Of a DNA stretch of 64,000 bases, positions 43,101-50,948 are shown piece by piece. Both the position numbers and the translations under genes were made by a program. Origin of the DNA: Planctomycetota bacterium. GTDB lineage: Bacteria > Planctomycetota > PLA2 > JAEUHO01. The notes below the pieces were generated by a model, which was not told the origin of the DNA, did no database searches, and was given only the letters and a program-made list of their open reading frames with translations. The DNA is taken from positions 33,294-97,293 of the forward strand of contig JAJDEN010000032.1 of the NCBI GenBank assembly GCA_029259775.1. The letters are read 5' to 3'. Positions within the stretch are counted from its first letter, which is position 1. Each line of letters begins with the position of its first letter.

Positions 43101-44090
43101 CCCGGCCAGGCCGAGGACGAGATCGGCGTCCAGGGGGCTGCCCTGTCGCACCGGCGCGTCCATGTTCCAGTGCGCCGCCGCGATCTTGCCGGGCGCCCAA
43201 GCGGACACGTGCGTGATCGTGCCCTCCGGAAGACCGGCGATCGACCAGCCACCCTCTGCATCACTGCGCGTCACCGCGCTCGTGTTGCCATGCCAGTCGT
43301 AGACGCTGCCTTGACGCAAGCGCACCTCGACGAGCGCGCCCGGAACCGCCGCGCCCTTGGCATCCACCACGCGGCCGCGGGCTTCGCAGCCCTTCGGTCC
43401 GCGCAGGGCGACCTCGACCGCGATGGCTTCGGCCCCTTCGGCGATGCTGAGTGTGCGCGCCCCCACACCGGGAGCGAACGCGTGGAGCCGCACCCAGGCG
43501 TTCGCCGGGATGACGCACGCGAAGGCACCCTTGGCGTCTGTCGGCTCATCCACGAGACTCGCGTGGCTCGGCGCGTAGCCCCCAGAGAACGAGCGGGCCC
43601 GCTCATGGACGTACAGACTGACGGTGCCGGGAACGCCCTCGCCGTCGGCCTGGGTCAAGCGCCCTGTGATGCGTCGTCCGGGCGCGAGCGTGAGACGCGT
43701 GGCCTTGCTTGCACCGAGTTCCGCCTGGGCCGTCGTACCGGCCATCCCCAGCGGCTTCTGACTCTGCACCTGGACGTGGTAGCCCCGGCCCGGCTCGAGC
43801 CCGGTCAGCAGGTAGCGACCTGCTGCGTTCGTGGTGGCGGCGACGGCGCTGTCCGTGAGCGTGGCGAACTGACGGCGGAGCGAGCCGGCCGTCGCGACGA
43901 CGCTCCAGCGGAGCGGATCCACGGCCGTGGCGGAGACCCGTGCCCCAGCGACGGGCTTGCCAGCCGCGTCCACGACGACGCCTTCGATGGTGCCATGGGG
44001 CTCCTTCGCGTCAGCGACCGGCGCCGCGGCGAGGAGGGCGCATGCGCACACCAGGGCCCAGCTGCCGATCCTGCGCGTGGATGTCCTCAT
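40173..44090 (-). CDS. Exported carboxypeptidase-regulatory-like repeat protein
   Basis: A 1305-residue protein with a signal peptide (1-28, cleaved after ADA). Nearly its entire length consists of tandem beta-sandwich domains of about 80-100 residues of the carboxypeptidase regulatory-like (CNA-B/SpaA-like) type. The hallmark strand is repeated at least ten times: GTIEGVVVDAAGKPVAGARV, GRISGRVLDEEGKPIAGLKV, LGGQVVDEHGTPLADLSV, VRGRLLDGDARPVAGLVL, ISGTVVGLDGLPVARATV, and each is followed by a D-x-x-G-R-F/Y strand. No catalytic domain was found. Such proteins form surface stalks or bind partners. It has no close operon partner. Confidence 0.8.
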   Translation of the reverse strand: MRTSTRRIGSWALVCACALLAAAPVADAKEPHGTIEGVVVDAAGKPVAGARVSATAVDPLRWSVVATAGSLRRQFATLTDSAVAATTNAAGRYLLTGLEPGRGYHVQVQSQKPLGMAGTTAQAELGASKATRLTLAPGRRITGRLTQADGEGVPGTVSLYVHERARSFSGGYAPSHASLVDEPTDAKGAFACVIPANAWVRLHAFAPGVGARTLSIAEGAEAIAVEVALRGPKGCEARGRVVDAKGAAVPGALVEVRLRQGSVYDWHGNTSAVTRSDAEGGWSIAGLPEGTITHVSAWAPGKIAAAHWNMDAPVRQGSPLDADLVLGLAGRISGRVLDEEGKPIAGLKVNRLNTTPMSYTPLAVSTVSDEQGRYTFEDLALRAGLLTVKAEGWAVPFEAGAGAGLPGYPFLAPEPGQALEMDLRLIRGLAMHGRVVTPDGEPIENATVGLEMSRGGHGSNDFVRASRGARSDADGRFELRAIAPGTNLKLSVHAEGREALTTPISLAAGAAPQQFTLQPATIVGGRVLRADGQPVPNTAVGLSPGWQQTRTDADGVFRLVANGGGTLRVHLGQAHAPLASIVVDVTRGVAREDLVLRWPAGGPLGGQVVDEHGTPLADLSVSVRGVDNQRLAATTRTDAAGRWRIEDAPSGRYKAYVERQMAAGVEVATGNVDSALVYVPEKVAFFDGTLLGPDGKPVASAQVWVGRAQDGPRVARTTAQVVGGRFRARVPPQAVGGLQLNVHNARDAHGKRLNALPKRVVLPTTTPEDVTIRLEKAGSVRGRLLDGDARPVAGLVLHLYPKDRTAQALQTGPLMAYSDADGRFHFTGVVPGVMSLRLGYAPNLVVPPPQDVQAGQKGIVVTIKRLRTISGTVVGLDGLPVARATVHLGGSSAMYSRRYSSATTNHEGKFTLNRIPDGVKHTVSAVPPYEKDGEIVAGVLKDVEPGTHDLVIKLRQGVTIEGTVLSAEGKAVQGCLVATTAMQGSGGKPLMRGAHARTATTTATGRFVLRVFEPGCSANLRFSMPTAAAVHYFRKDVKSIKAGDEVQVTLDRGYMIRGSVTGAAVDLLKGLRITAVPVDTQAGTHRLKATLNGTANTFAIGPLRPGAYRLLPYMRSSGRLFYPREIMTKAPAKDVVIQVSQAWYLRGTVTGTKVPYCTFEWYPNDTGKLLGNRNPGPKGEFRLGRMRDVPGSLLVRSKDGTHLGLRTNIRPSESPITVKLVPGTTISGRIDGLSGKVRSGRIVAKLGFIEIGRAIPDDGWFESALLPPGDWTFRIECSKPSGAFVFPKDARVGKEHVLVRFIPKK

Positions 44091-44193
44091 GCCCTCTTGC
44101 TCCCTGGTTCAATGAAGACTACGGCCCACCGGGAGGAACGTCCGACACCCTCCCCGGTTTTTGCGAACCCGTTGCACTCAAGAGACCACCGCC

Positions 44194-44679
44194 ATGGCCA
44201 TGTCCCACGACGTCGAGCTGCCGCGCGATCGAGCTCCGGTATTTCCGGACCGGTGCGTGATCTGCCATCGGGACCGGCCTCGGGGCAGCGTTTCGATCAG
44301 GGAGTCCGAGAAGTCAGGCTGGGTCCTGCTGCACCTGCTGACCGTCTTCGCGCCACGAGGCAAGAAGGAGACGATCACGGCGCCCGCGTGCGAACCCTGC
44401 GGCAGGTCCCTCAAGCGCTGGCGCCTCGTACGGCACATCTTCGAGGGCGCCGTGGTCGTCGCCGCCCTGCTGATTGGTCGCATGGTCCTCGAGTGGAACT
44501 ACTGGGCCTCCCTCGGCCTCGTCGTCGGCGTCGTCATCGCGATGGCGCTGATCGAGGTGCTGTGGGCACCGCCCTTCGGCGCCACGGTCAGCGGAGACAG
44601 CGTCAGCTACGAGTTCGCGCGTGAGGACTTGGCCAAGCTGTTCGCGGACCTCAACGAGGCGGAGGTGGCTGTGGACTGA
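44194..44679 (+). CDS. Zinc-ribbon-like membrane protein, hypothetical
   Basis: A 161-residue protein (ATG 44194; another ATG two codons later). Two CxxC pairs, CVIC near residue 21 and CEPC near 66, probably bind one zinc ion. Two helices follow: FEGAVVVAALLIGRMVL and ASLGLVVGVVIAMALIEVLW; the C-terminal 40 residues are soluble (VSYEFAREDLAKLFADLNEAE). I do not know the family. The final 29 bases overlap the 3' end of the convergent ThuA-DUF1080 gene. Confidence 0.65.
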   Translation: MAMSHDVELPRDRAPVFPDRCVICHRDRPRGSVSIRESEKSGWVLLHLLTVFAPRGKKETITAPACEPCGRSLKRWRLVRHIFEGAVVVAALLIGRMVLEWNYWASLGLVVGVVIAMALIEVLWAPPFGATVSGDSVSYEFAREDLAKLFADLNEAEVAVD

Positions 44680-46090
44680 AGGGCAGAATGTCCAGCAGCA
44701 CGCGCACAGCAGGAGTCCTGCGGATGCGGATGTTGCGAAAGCTCACGGCATCGTCGGCATGCCCGTGGTTCTGCAGCCCGATGTGCCCTACCAAGCTGCG
44801 ATCGCCCTCGAATGACGTGATTTCCTCACCGTTCAACGTCACGGTGTAGCGCTGCGCGGAGCATTGGATCTCCATGTCGTTCCAAGCGCCCGGGGGCTTC
44901 AGGGGGATGTGGCTTGGCGCTCGGAAACTGTAGATCGCTCCGGTCGCGTGCTTGCTCGGCTTGTCGCCGTGGATCTGGACCTCGTAGCCCTCGTGCACCG
45001 CTTTCCAAGGGTCGCCGTTCACGCGGGGAAAGCGAACGAACACGCCGGAGTTCGAGGAGAGCTTCTGCTGTCGGAACTCGAGTCGGAGAGTGAAGTCGCG
45101 GTACGCCTCGGGCTCGTACCAGAGCAAGCCCATGCCGCCTTCGGCGGTCGCTACGCCGTCCTCATCAATCACAAAGCGACCCGGCCCGGCCTGCTTCCAG
45201 CCGTCACGATGCTCGGAGGAGAGGAGCGGTGGAACGTGGGTCTCGATGACCGTGGCGTCCGGTCGGTGCCGCTCCATGGTCCAGGCGATGCCCTCGGTGA
45301 CGTGCTTCAAGTAGCGCTCGTCCTTCCAGACGTCCGGGCGATGCCCGAGCGACGTGTAGAAGACACGCCCGTCCCAGTAGGGCTTGCACCACGCTACAGC
45401 GAAGTCTGAGTCCTCGCGCTTCACGCCCTTCTTCTTCGTGTCGATGCTCGCGTTGTCGATGCTGAGCAGGACCTGCAGCTTCTTCCGGTCCCAGGCCTTG
45501 AACTGGTAGATCTCGTCCGTGATCTCGAACGACTCGCCTAGGTGCTTCGTCGCGGGGTGATCGCGGTTCTCGACCTTGACGCGCACCTTCTGATGCCAGG
45601 GGTGGCCGTCGAAGTAGCCGCCGATCATCCGGCCGTAGGCAGGCCAGCTGTAGAGCGTGTCCGTCGCGGGGTGGATGCCGACGAAGCCGCCCCCCAGGGA
45701 AACGTAGTTCAGGAGAAGTCGCCGACCCTCAGGAGGGATCGGCAGCTCTCCCGTCGTGTAGAAGACGACCGCGTCGTAGCTGGACAGCGTGCTCCAGTCG
45801 AACGTCGCGCAGTCCTGGGTCGTCTCGACGTCCCAGCGGTCCTTGGTGGCCGCGATCAGTTCTGTCTCCGCCAGGGAGAGGCCCCCATCGGCTGAACGCT
45901 TCACGACGGCATGCGTATAGCCGACGGACTGCGTGACGAACAGCACGCGCGGGCGCTTCGGGAGGACGGGCTCAGCGACCTCGGGCGCGTCCGGGGGAGT
46001 CTCCTCCGTCACCGGACACGACCGGGCGGGCGCCACGCAAGCGGCCACGAGGAGCAGGCACGGCAGCAGCAGGACGAGGCGTCGATCCAT
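44651..46090 (-). CDS. ThuA domain plus DUF1080 (3-keto-glycoside hydrolase-like) lipoprotein
   Basis: Exported lipoprotein of 479 residues (lipobox LVAAC, Cys18). Residues about 46-270 are a ThuA-like, glutamine-amidotransferase-fold domain (RVLFVTQSVGYTHAVV, YDAVVFYTTGELPI, GGGFVGIHPATDT, WCKPYWDGRVFYTSLGH). Residues about 285-470 are a DUF1080 domain (GLLWYEPEAYRDFTLRLEFR, SNSGVFVRF, YEVQIHGD, GAWNDMEI, VGHIGLQNHG). Characterised DUF1080 proteins act on 3-keto-glycosides, and ThuA relates to disaccharide use, so periplasmic cleavage of oxidised glycosides is likely but unproven. It follows the exported aminotransferase by five bases, in one operon. Confidence 0.88.
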   Translation of the reverse strand: MDRRLVLLLPCLLLVAACVAPARSCPVTEETPPDAPEVAEPVLPKRPRVLFVTQSVGYTHAVVKRSADGGLSLAETELIAATKDRWDVETTQDCATFDWSTLSSYDAVVFYTTGELPIPPEGRRLLLNYVSLGGGFVGIHPATDTLYSWPAYGRMIGGYFDGHPWHQKVRVKVENRDHPATKHLGESFEITDEIYQFKAWDRKKLQVLLSIDNASIDTKKKGVKREDSDFAVAWCKPYWDGRVFYTSLGHRPDVWKDERYLKHVTEGIAWTMERHRPDATVIETHVPPLLSSEHRDGWKQAGPGRFVIDEDGVATAEGGMGLLWYEPEAYRDFTLRLEFRQQKLSSNSGVFVRFPRVNGDPWKAVHEGYEVQIHGDKPSKHATGAIYSFRAPSHIPLKPPGAWNDMEIQCSAQRYTVTLNGEEITSFEGDRSLVGHIGLQNHGHADDAVSFRNIRIRRTPAVRVLLDILPFSPQPPPPR

Positions 46091-46095
46091 GGGGG

Positions 46096-47406
46096 CTACT
46101 CCGGCAGCCCGTGCTTCATGGCGTGCTCGACGGCGTCGCAGAAGCGGTCCAGTTCCTCGTGCGTCGTGTAGGCGCTTGGCGAGACGCGCAGGCCGTCGAC
46201 CTCGTCATGCTTGATGCCCACGGTAAGGATCCGTCGCTCGTTCCATAGCCACGCGTTCAGCTTGCCGGTGTCGAGGCCGTCCACGCGGGCATTGGCGATA
46301 CCGCACGCGAAGCCCGGCTTGAGACTCGTGTTGAGGTGCACGCGGTCGTGCTTGAGCAGCCGCTCGCACCAGTAGTTGCGCAGGTGGATCAAGCGCTGCT
46401 CCTTGCGCTTGCCGCCCAGGGCTTGATGGAACGTCAGCGCCTCCGCGCTGGCGAGGATCTGCGCCACCGGGTGCGTGCCGATCTCCTCGAACTTGCGGAT
46501 GTCGTGGCGCCGCTTCTCCGGGGCCGCCATGAGGGGCCACACGTTAGGGACCAGGCTCTTGTGGATGTAGAGCAGACCGGTGCCGTGGGGAGCGAAGAGC
46601 CACTTGTGCAAGCTGGTCGCGTAGTAGTCGCAGTCGAGGTCGGAGAGCTTGAAGTCGAAGTGGGCCAGGGCGTGGGCGCCGTCCACGATCACCGGGATGC
46701 CGTGCGTGCGCGCCATGGCCACGACCTTCGCCACCGGCAGGATCTGCCCGGTGAGGTTGATCATGTGGCTGACCAGGATCAGCTTCGTGCGCGGCGTGAT
46801 GTGCTGCTCGAAGAGCGCGACGATCTCGTCGTCGTCCTCGGCCGGGACGGGGATCGAGAACTGGCGCAGCACGATGCCCTCGCGCCGCTCGCGCTGCTTG
46901 AACGTGTTGATCATGCGCGGGTAGTCCTGGTTGGTGGTCAGGACCTCGTCGCCGCGGGCCAGGTCGAAGCCGAACTGGCAGGTCTGCAGCCCCTCCGACG
47001 CGTTGCGCGTCACGGCCAGTTCCTCCGGGTCGCATCCGAAGACCCGGGCAAGTCGCTCGCGCACCGCCTCGCGCTGCGGTTCGAGCACGCGCCACATGGT
47101 GTAGGCGGGCGCCTGGTTGCTGAAGGCGAGGTGACGACCCATGGCCTCCTGGACCACGGCCGGCGCGGGACTGACGCCGCCGTTGTTGAGGTTCACCAGG
47201 CTGCGGTCGACGGTGAATGCCTGCGCGACGTCGAACCAGAAGTCCTCGTCCGTCGCGAGGTTCGCGGCCGGGTCGGGTGCGGCGAGGGGGCCCCGTGGTC
47301 GGGCGGCCAGCGCGGCAGCCGCGCTCCCGGGAGCGCACAACGGGGCTGTGGCGACGGCGGCGACGGGTGCCGCCAGGGCTCCCAGGAAGTGGCGACGGCT
47401 CAGCAT
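46096..47406 (-). CDS. Tat-exported class V aminotransferase-fold PLP enzyme (isopenicillin-N epimerase-like)
   Basis: A 436-residue PLP enzyme. The ATG at 47406 starts a twin-arginine signal (SRRHFLG at 3-9 and a long Ala-rich core), so the holo-enzyme would be exported folded with its cofactor. Fold-type I landmarks: LNNGGVSPAPAVVQEAM, VTRNASEGL (phosphate-binding region), VDGAHA with Asp242 and His245, and the Schiff-base Lys268 in TSLHKWLFAPHGTG. Relatives include isopenicillin-N epimerase and cysteine desulfurase-like enzymes; the reaction here is unknown. It is the first gene of an operon with the ThuA-DUF1080 lipoprotein. Confidence 0.88.
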   Translation of the reverse strand: MLSRRHFLGALAAPVAAVATAPLCAPGSAAAALAARPRGPLAAPDPAANLATDEDFWFDVAQAFTVDRSLVNLNNGGVSPAPAVVQEAMGRHLAFSNQAPAYTMWRVLEPQREAVRERLARVFGCDPEELAVTRNASEGLQTCQFGFDLARGDEVLTTNQDYPRMINTFKQRERREGIVLRQFSIPVPAEDDDEIVALFEQHITPRTKLILVSHMINLTGQILPVAKVVAMARTHGIPVIVDGAHALAHFDFKLSDLDCDYYATSLHKWLFAPHGTGLLYIHKSLVPNVWPLMAAPEKRRHDIRKFEEIGTHPVAQILASAEALTFHQALGGKRKEQRLIHLRNYWCERLLKHDRVHLNTSLKPGFACGIANARVDGLDTGKLNAWLWNERRILTVGIKHDEVDGLRVSPSAYTTHEELDRFCDAVEHAMKHGLPE

Positions 47407-47457
47407 GGCACGGCTCCCCGGACGGTGGGTTCCGGTCCGTCGGCGACCGGATCGGAT

Positions 47458-47488
47458 GGTGAGTATGGGGGTCGCTCGGTGAGTATGG
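47458..47488. repeat. 11-bp direct repeat with 20-bp period in a divergent promoter region
   Basis: GGTGAGTATGG at 47458-47468 and again at 47478-47488, start-to-start distance 20 bases, close to two DNA turns. It lies in the 170-base region between the divergent aminotransferase and membrane-protein genes, 52-82 bases upstream of the former. Same-face spacing suggests a dimeric regulator site or paired promoter elements. Confidence 0.5.
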
Positions 47489-47576
47489 CACTCCCCGAGC
47501 GTCCATCCTGCCCGGAGGCGCTGTTTCGAGCCGTGGGAACGGTAACATCCCCCATCCGGTTCGGGCGCGAGATGCG

Positions 47577-48923
47577 ATGGTCCTGCTGTACACACTCTTC
47601 GTCGGTGGCGTGCTCTGGGTGGTGTCCATGCAGACGGCACTCGAGCCCGTGGCCAACCGGCGCATCTTCGGTGTCCTCGCGGCCAGCCTGTACGTGGTCG
47701 GCTTCAGCTTCATCTGGCTGACCACGCTGACCTGGTGCGCCGTCGAGCGGCGGCGCGCGGCTGCGGGAGAGCTGGCCCACCCGACGGGGGACGGCGCGGC
47801 GCTCCCGGTCCACGACGTGGCCACCCCGGGCGCGGTGTGGCGGGCCGGCTGGTGGTGGCAGGCGGTGCTGATCCTGTTGGCCCTGTGGTTCGGCACGGGT
47901 TCGGTGGAGCCGGGCGCGGGGCTGGTGAGCGGCCGCGGCGTGCTCACGGTGCTGCTCGCCCTGCTGGGGCTGGGCGTCGTGGGCTACCTCGTGATGCGCG
48001 CCGACCTGCCCCAGCGCATGGGGCGTTGGATGACCGCGCTGGTCCCGGTCGCGATCGGCGCGGTGCTCTACCTGGTCCTGAACGCACTCATCGAATGGGT
48101 CGGCCTGGGCGGACTGGTCGAGCGCTTCAACGACAACGTGCTCAGCGTGGCGGTGTTCATCGTGTCGGCGACCTTCGTCGCCCTGTTGCTGGGTGGCATC
48201 CTCCGTCGTCGTGGCGGCGAAGTGCCCAGCAGCGCGCAGCACGCGCAGCACGAGCGGCTCGGTCCGCCCGCGCCCGCCGACGTGGGCTGGGCCCTGGCGC
48301 CCATGCTCTCGCCCGTCGTCGCCTTCGCGTGCCTGCACTACCTGCCCATGGACACGTGGTGGAAGAGCGCGGTCGCCAGTCACGGCCAGGTGGGCCTCAC
48401 CTTCCACGCCATGCTGTTGCCGATGTTCCCCGCCGCGTTGCTCGTGGCGTGGGGCATCGACCGGCGCAACGGCGAGCCGGGCTCGGCACTCGTGCCGTTG
48501 CTGGCCGGGACGGGGCTGATCTTCGTGGCGTTGTTCGGCCCGGAGGTGATCCGTCAGCTGCACCCTCACCCGGAGGGGCTCCATGCTGCGGGGGGATTGC
48601 CGAGCGACCCCTTCTGGAACTGGGACCCGGCCCAGGGCGGCTGGGTGCGCCTGCCCGTCGACGGTCTGATGCGCGCGTCCGCGATCATGCTGCTGGCGAC
48701 CGCCGCGCTGTCGGCCACGTTCCTCACCAAGCTGGGGCGCGAGGGTCGCGGTGCCACGCCGGGCGCGCTGCTCATGCTGCTGGTGCTGCAGATCGTGCTG
48801 GCGGCGATCATCCTGCCGAAGTTCGGGCCGCTCGGTGCTCCGCTGGCTGCAGCCATCGCCGCGGGTGCGGTCTGGCTGTACGAGGTCCTCTCGGGCGACG
48901 GCGACGAGGCCGTGGCGTTGTGA
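47577..48923 (+). CDS. Polytopic membrane protein of unknown function
   Basis: A 448-residue integral membrane protein with about ten hydrophobic helices (first helix MVLLYTLFVGGVLWVVSM; later ASLYVVGFSFIWLTTLTW, VAIGAVLYLVLNALIEW, VAVFIVSATFVALLLGG, FHAMLLPMFPAALLVAWGI, LLMLLVLQIVLAAIILP). Residues around 215-235 form a His/Gln-rich loop (SSAQHAQHE). No transporter signature stands out. It is followed after 84 bases by a small anchored coiled-coil protein in the same direction. Confidence 0.65.
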   Translation: MVLLYTLFVGGVLWVVSMQTALEPVANRRIFGVLAASLYVVGFSFIWLTTLTWCAVERRRAAAGELAHPTGDGAALPVHDVATPGAVWRAGWWWQAVLILLALWFGTGSVEPGAGLVSGRGVLTVLLALLGLGVVGYLVMRADLPQRMGRWMTALVPVAIGAVLYLVLNALIEWVGLGGLVERFNDNVLSVAVFIVSATFVALLLGGILRRRGGEVPSSAQHAQHERLGPPAPADVGWALAPMLSPVVAFACLHYLPMDTWWKSAVASHGQVGLTFHAMLLPMFPAALLVAWGIDRRNGEPGSALVPLLAGTGLIFVALFGPEVIRQLHPHPEGLHAAGGLPSDPFWNWDPAQGGWVRLPVDGLMRASAIMLLATAALSATFLTKLGREGRGATPGALLMLLVLQIVLAAIILPKFGPLGAPLAAAIAAGAVWLYEVLSGDGDEAVAL

Positions 48924-49007
48924 GCGGCCGCCGGTGAGTCCGCTGGGGAGCGTCCGCGCCCGACCCGTATGCCGTCGTCCCGACGTCCTCGTGAGGAGCC
49001 GTTGCCG

Positions 49008-49718
49008 ATGATCGCCTTCTTGCGTGTCGTGGTGACCCTGGCCGTCGTCGGCCTGGCCGGGTGGGGTGCGTGGGAGGCGCGGCGCGTGCTCAACCGGCAC
49101 GAGGACCAGCTGGCCATGCGCGATGACCGCATCGACACGCTCGAGAGTGATGTCGCCGTGCGCGACGAGCGCATCGTCGACCTCGAGACGGCGCTGCGCC
49201 TGCTCAAGGTCGACCATCGCCTGGCGCGCCTCGTGGTGGCGGACCAACGACTCGCGGACGGGGGCGGGGTGGCCAGCACCGACGTCACCTTCCAGGAGCT
49301 GACGCCCGACGGTTACCCCATGGGAGCCGGCAAGACCTTCACGCTCGAAGGCGACATGGCCTACATCGACGCGCTGGTGATCAAGTTCGACGATGCCTTC
49401 GTGGAGCGCGGTGACGTCTGGCGGGGCACGTCGATCTGCCTGTTCCGCCGGATCTTCGGCGAGCGTCAGCAGCCGGTCGACGGCTTCGCGCTCGACCCTT
49501 CCGGCAAGCGGCCGGGCCCCTACGCCGACGGTGCTGACGAGGGCGCCGACCTCGAACTCTGGCAGCGCTTCTGGGACTACGCCAACGACGCCGAGCTCGC
49601 GCGTCAGGCCGGCGTGCGAGCGATCCACGGTGAGGCGCCGTTCATCCAGTTGCGCGCCGGCCGGACCTACCTGGTGGAACTGCGCGCTTCGAGCGGCCTG
49701 TCGATCCGACCCGAGTGA
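49008..49718 (+). CDS. Membrane-anchored coiled-coil protein, hypothetical
   Basis: A 236-residue protein with an N-terminal transmembrane helix (3-22), then a heptad-like coiled coil at about 30-66 (RHEDQLAMRDDRIDTLESDVAVRDERIVDLETAL is the core, quoted here in parts: DQLAMRDDRIDTLE and DERIVDLETAL). Residues 90-236 form a soluble beta-rich domain (FTLEGDMAYIDALVIKF, SICLFRRIFGERQQPVDGF, PFIQLRAGRTYLVELRASSG). GAGGAG about ten bases upstream supports ATG 49008. No family is recognised. It probably belongs with the preceding membrane protein. Confidence 0.65.
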   Translation: MIAFLRVVVTLAVVGLAGWGAWEARRVLNRHEDQLAMRDDRIDTLESDVAVRDERIVDLETALRLLKVDHRLARLVVADQRLADGGGVASTDVTFQELTPDGYPMGAGKTFTLEGDMAYIDALVIKFDDAFVERGDVWRGTSICLFRRIFGERQQPVDGFALDPSGKRPGPYADGADEGADLELWQRFWDYANDAELARQAGVRAIHGEAPFIQLRAGRTYLVELRASSGLSIRPE

Positions 49719-49838
49719 GCCCGGTCGTCATCCGGCCGGGGCGCTGAACCGAGGGCGTGCGCGGGAGCGGGGCAGTCCGCCTTGCCGGCCGGACGTCCCG
49801 GGTGTGGGCTGCCCCCACGTCCTGCTAAGCTGCCGGTC

Positions 49839-50450
49839 ATGCCCACCGATTCATCGACCACCGGCGCGGCCGACGAGGCCCGACTCGTCGCCGATCTGCG
49901 GGCCGGCGACGAAGCCGCGTACGAGCGGTTGGTCCGCGACTACGGCGGCCGCCTGCTGGCGGTGGCGCGGCGCATGCTGCGCAACGAGGAAGACGCCCAC
50001 GACGCGCTCCAGGACGCCTTCATCTCGGCCTTCAAGGCCATCGGCCGGTTCGAGGGCGGCTCCCGGCTCGGCACCTGGCTGCACCGCATCGTGGTCAACG
50101 CCTCGCTGATGAAGCTGCGCTCGGCGCGCCGCCGGGAGGAGGTGGCGATCGAGGACCTGCTGCCCCGCTACCTGGACGACGGGCACATGCTCGAGCCGCC
50201 CACGGGCTGGTCCGACACGGCGGAGGCCATGGCCCAGAACAAGGAGCTGCGCGCCCTGGTGCGCCAGACGATCGACCGGCTCCCCGAGAATTACCGAACC
50301 GTGCTCGTGCTGAGGGACATCGAAGGCCACTCCACCGAGGAAGCCGCGGAGTCGCTGGAGGTGAGCACGGGCGTCATCAAGACGCGCCTGCACCGCGCGC
50401 GCCAGGCATTGAAGGCGCTCCTCGATCCCCACCTGGGTGAGACTGCATGA
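49839..50450 (+). CDS. ECF RNA polymerase sigma factor with anti-sigma partner
   Basis: A 203-residue ECF sigma factor of RpoE-like type. Region 2 covers about 27-95, with the usual acidic 2.2 segment (NEEDAHDALQDAF, D52-A53-H54-D55) and GSRLGTWLHRIVVNASLMKLR; region 4 about 140-200 with LPENYRTVLVLRDIEGHSTEEAAESLEVSTGVIKTRLHRAR containing the helix-turn-helix. The stop overlaps the start of a small zinc-finger anti-sigma factor (ATGA), so the pair is translationally coupled and made in equal amounts. The start ATG 49839 has no clear ribosome site. Confidence 0.93.
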   Translation: MPTDSSTTGAADEARLVADLRAGDEAAYERLVRDYGGRLLAVARRMLRNEEDAHDALQDAFISAFKAIGRFEGGSRLGTWLHRIVVNASLMKLRSARRREEVAIEDLLPRYLDDGHMLEPPTGWSDTAEAMAQNKELRALVRQTIDRLPENYRTVLVLRDIEGHSTEEAAESLEVSTGVIKTRLHRARQALKALLDPHLGETA

Positions 50451-50713
50451 CCGATCAGAATCCCGAACTGACCTGCCAGCAGTTCGTCGAGTTCATCCGC
50501 GACCACATGGAAGGCAGTCTTCCAGCGGATGTCTCGGCGTCGTTCAAGGCACACATCGCCCTGTGCCCGCCGTGTGTCGACTACCTCGACGCTCTGCACA
50601 AGACGCGCGACATCGCCAAGCTGGCGTGCACACACCCCGACGACGAGTTGCCCCCCGACCTGCCCGAGGGACTCGTGCGGGCCGTCCTCGCGAGCCGCCG
50701 CAAGTCGTCGTGA
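50447..50713 (+). CDS. Zinc-finger anti-sigma factor (zf-HC2/ZAS type)
   Basis: An 88-residue soluble protein with the anti-sigma zinc signature His36-x3-Cys40-x2-Cys43 (HIALCPPC) plus Cys10 in LTCQQF as a fourth ligand candidate. It has no transmembrane helix, so it would sense a cytoplasmic signal, as redox-responsive ZAS proteins do. It overlaps the sigma factor gene by four bases, which fixes its start. It is followed by a strong hairpin at 50867-50896. Confidence 0.88.
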   Translation: MTDQNPELTCQQFVEFIRDHMEGSLPADVSASFKAHIALCPPCVDYLDALHKTRDIAKLACTHPDDELPPDLPEGLVRAVLASRRKSS

Positions 50714-50866
50714 GACTGCGACGCTGACCGCGAGGTGCCACCGACGGTGAGCTGAAGGATGGCGCCCCGGGTGCGAGCGCCCGGCGACCGACGCCCGACG
50801 GGGGCGGGGGGCCGCGGCCGAGCACCGCGCGTCGGGTGGCGTCCCGGGGGCGCTCGTCGAACGAAA

Positions 50867-50896
50867 CCGCCCGACGCAGCGAACTGCGCCGGGCGG
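50867..50896. terminator. Strong hairpin between convergent genes, probable bidirectional terminator
   Basis: CCGCCCGACGCAG (50867-50879), a CGAA loop, then CTGCGCCGGGCGG (50884-50896): twelve base pairs with one A/C mismatch. It lies between the anti-sigma gene and the end of the convergent DUF1111 gene. No U-run follows on either strand, as is common in GC-rich genomes. Confidence 0.65.
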
Positions 50897-50948
50897 CTCC
50901 CGGAAGAGGGTCGAGCGGGGAACCCGGTCGCCCTGTGGCCACTCCCTG

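Noticed and set aside
41844..44624. A 926-codon plus-strand open frame
   Set aside because: Antisense to the repeat protein and running into the zinc-ribbon gene in another frame; no domain seen.
47400..49628. A 742-codon minus-strand open frame
   Set aside because: Antisense to a clear polytopic membrane protein and a coiled-coil protein; the translation is His/Arg/Gln-rich noise.
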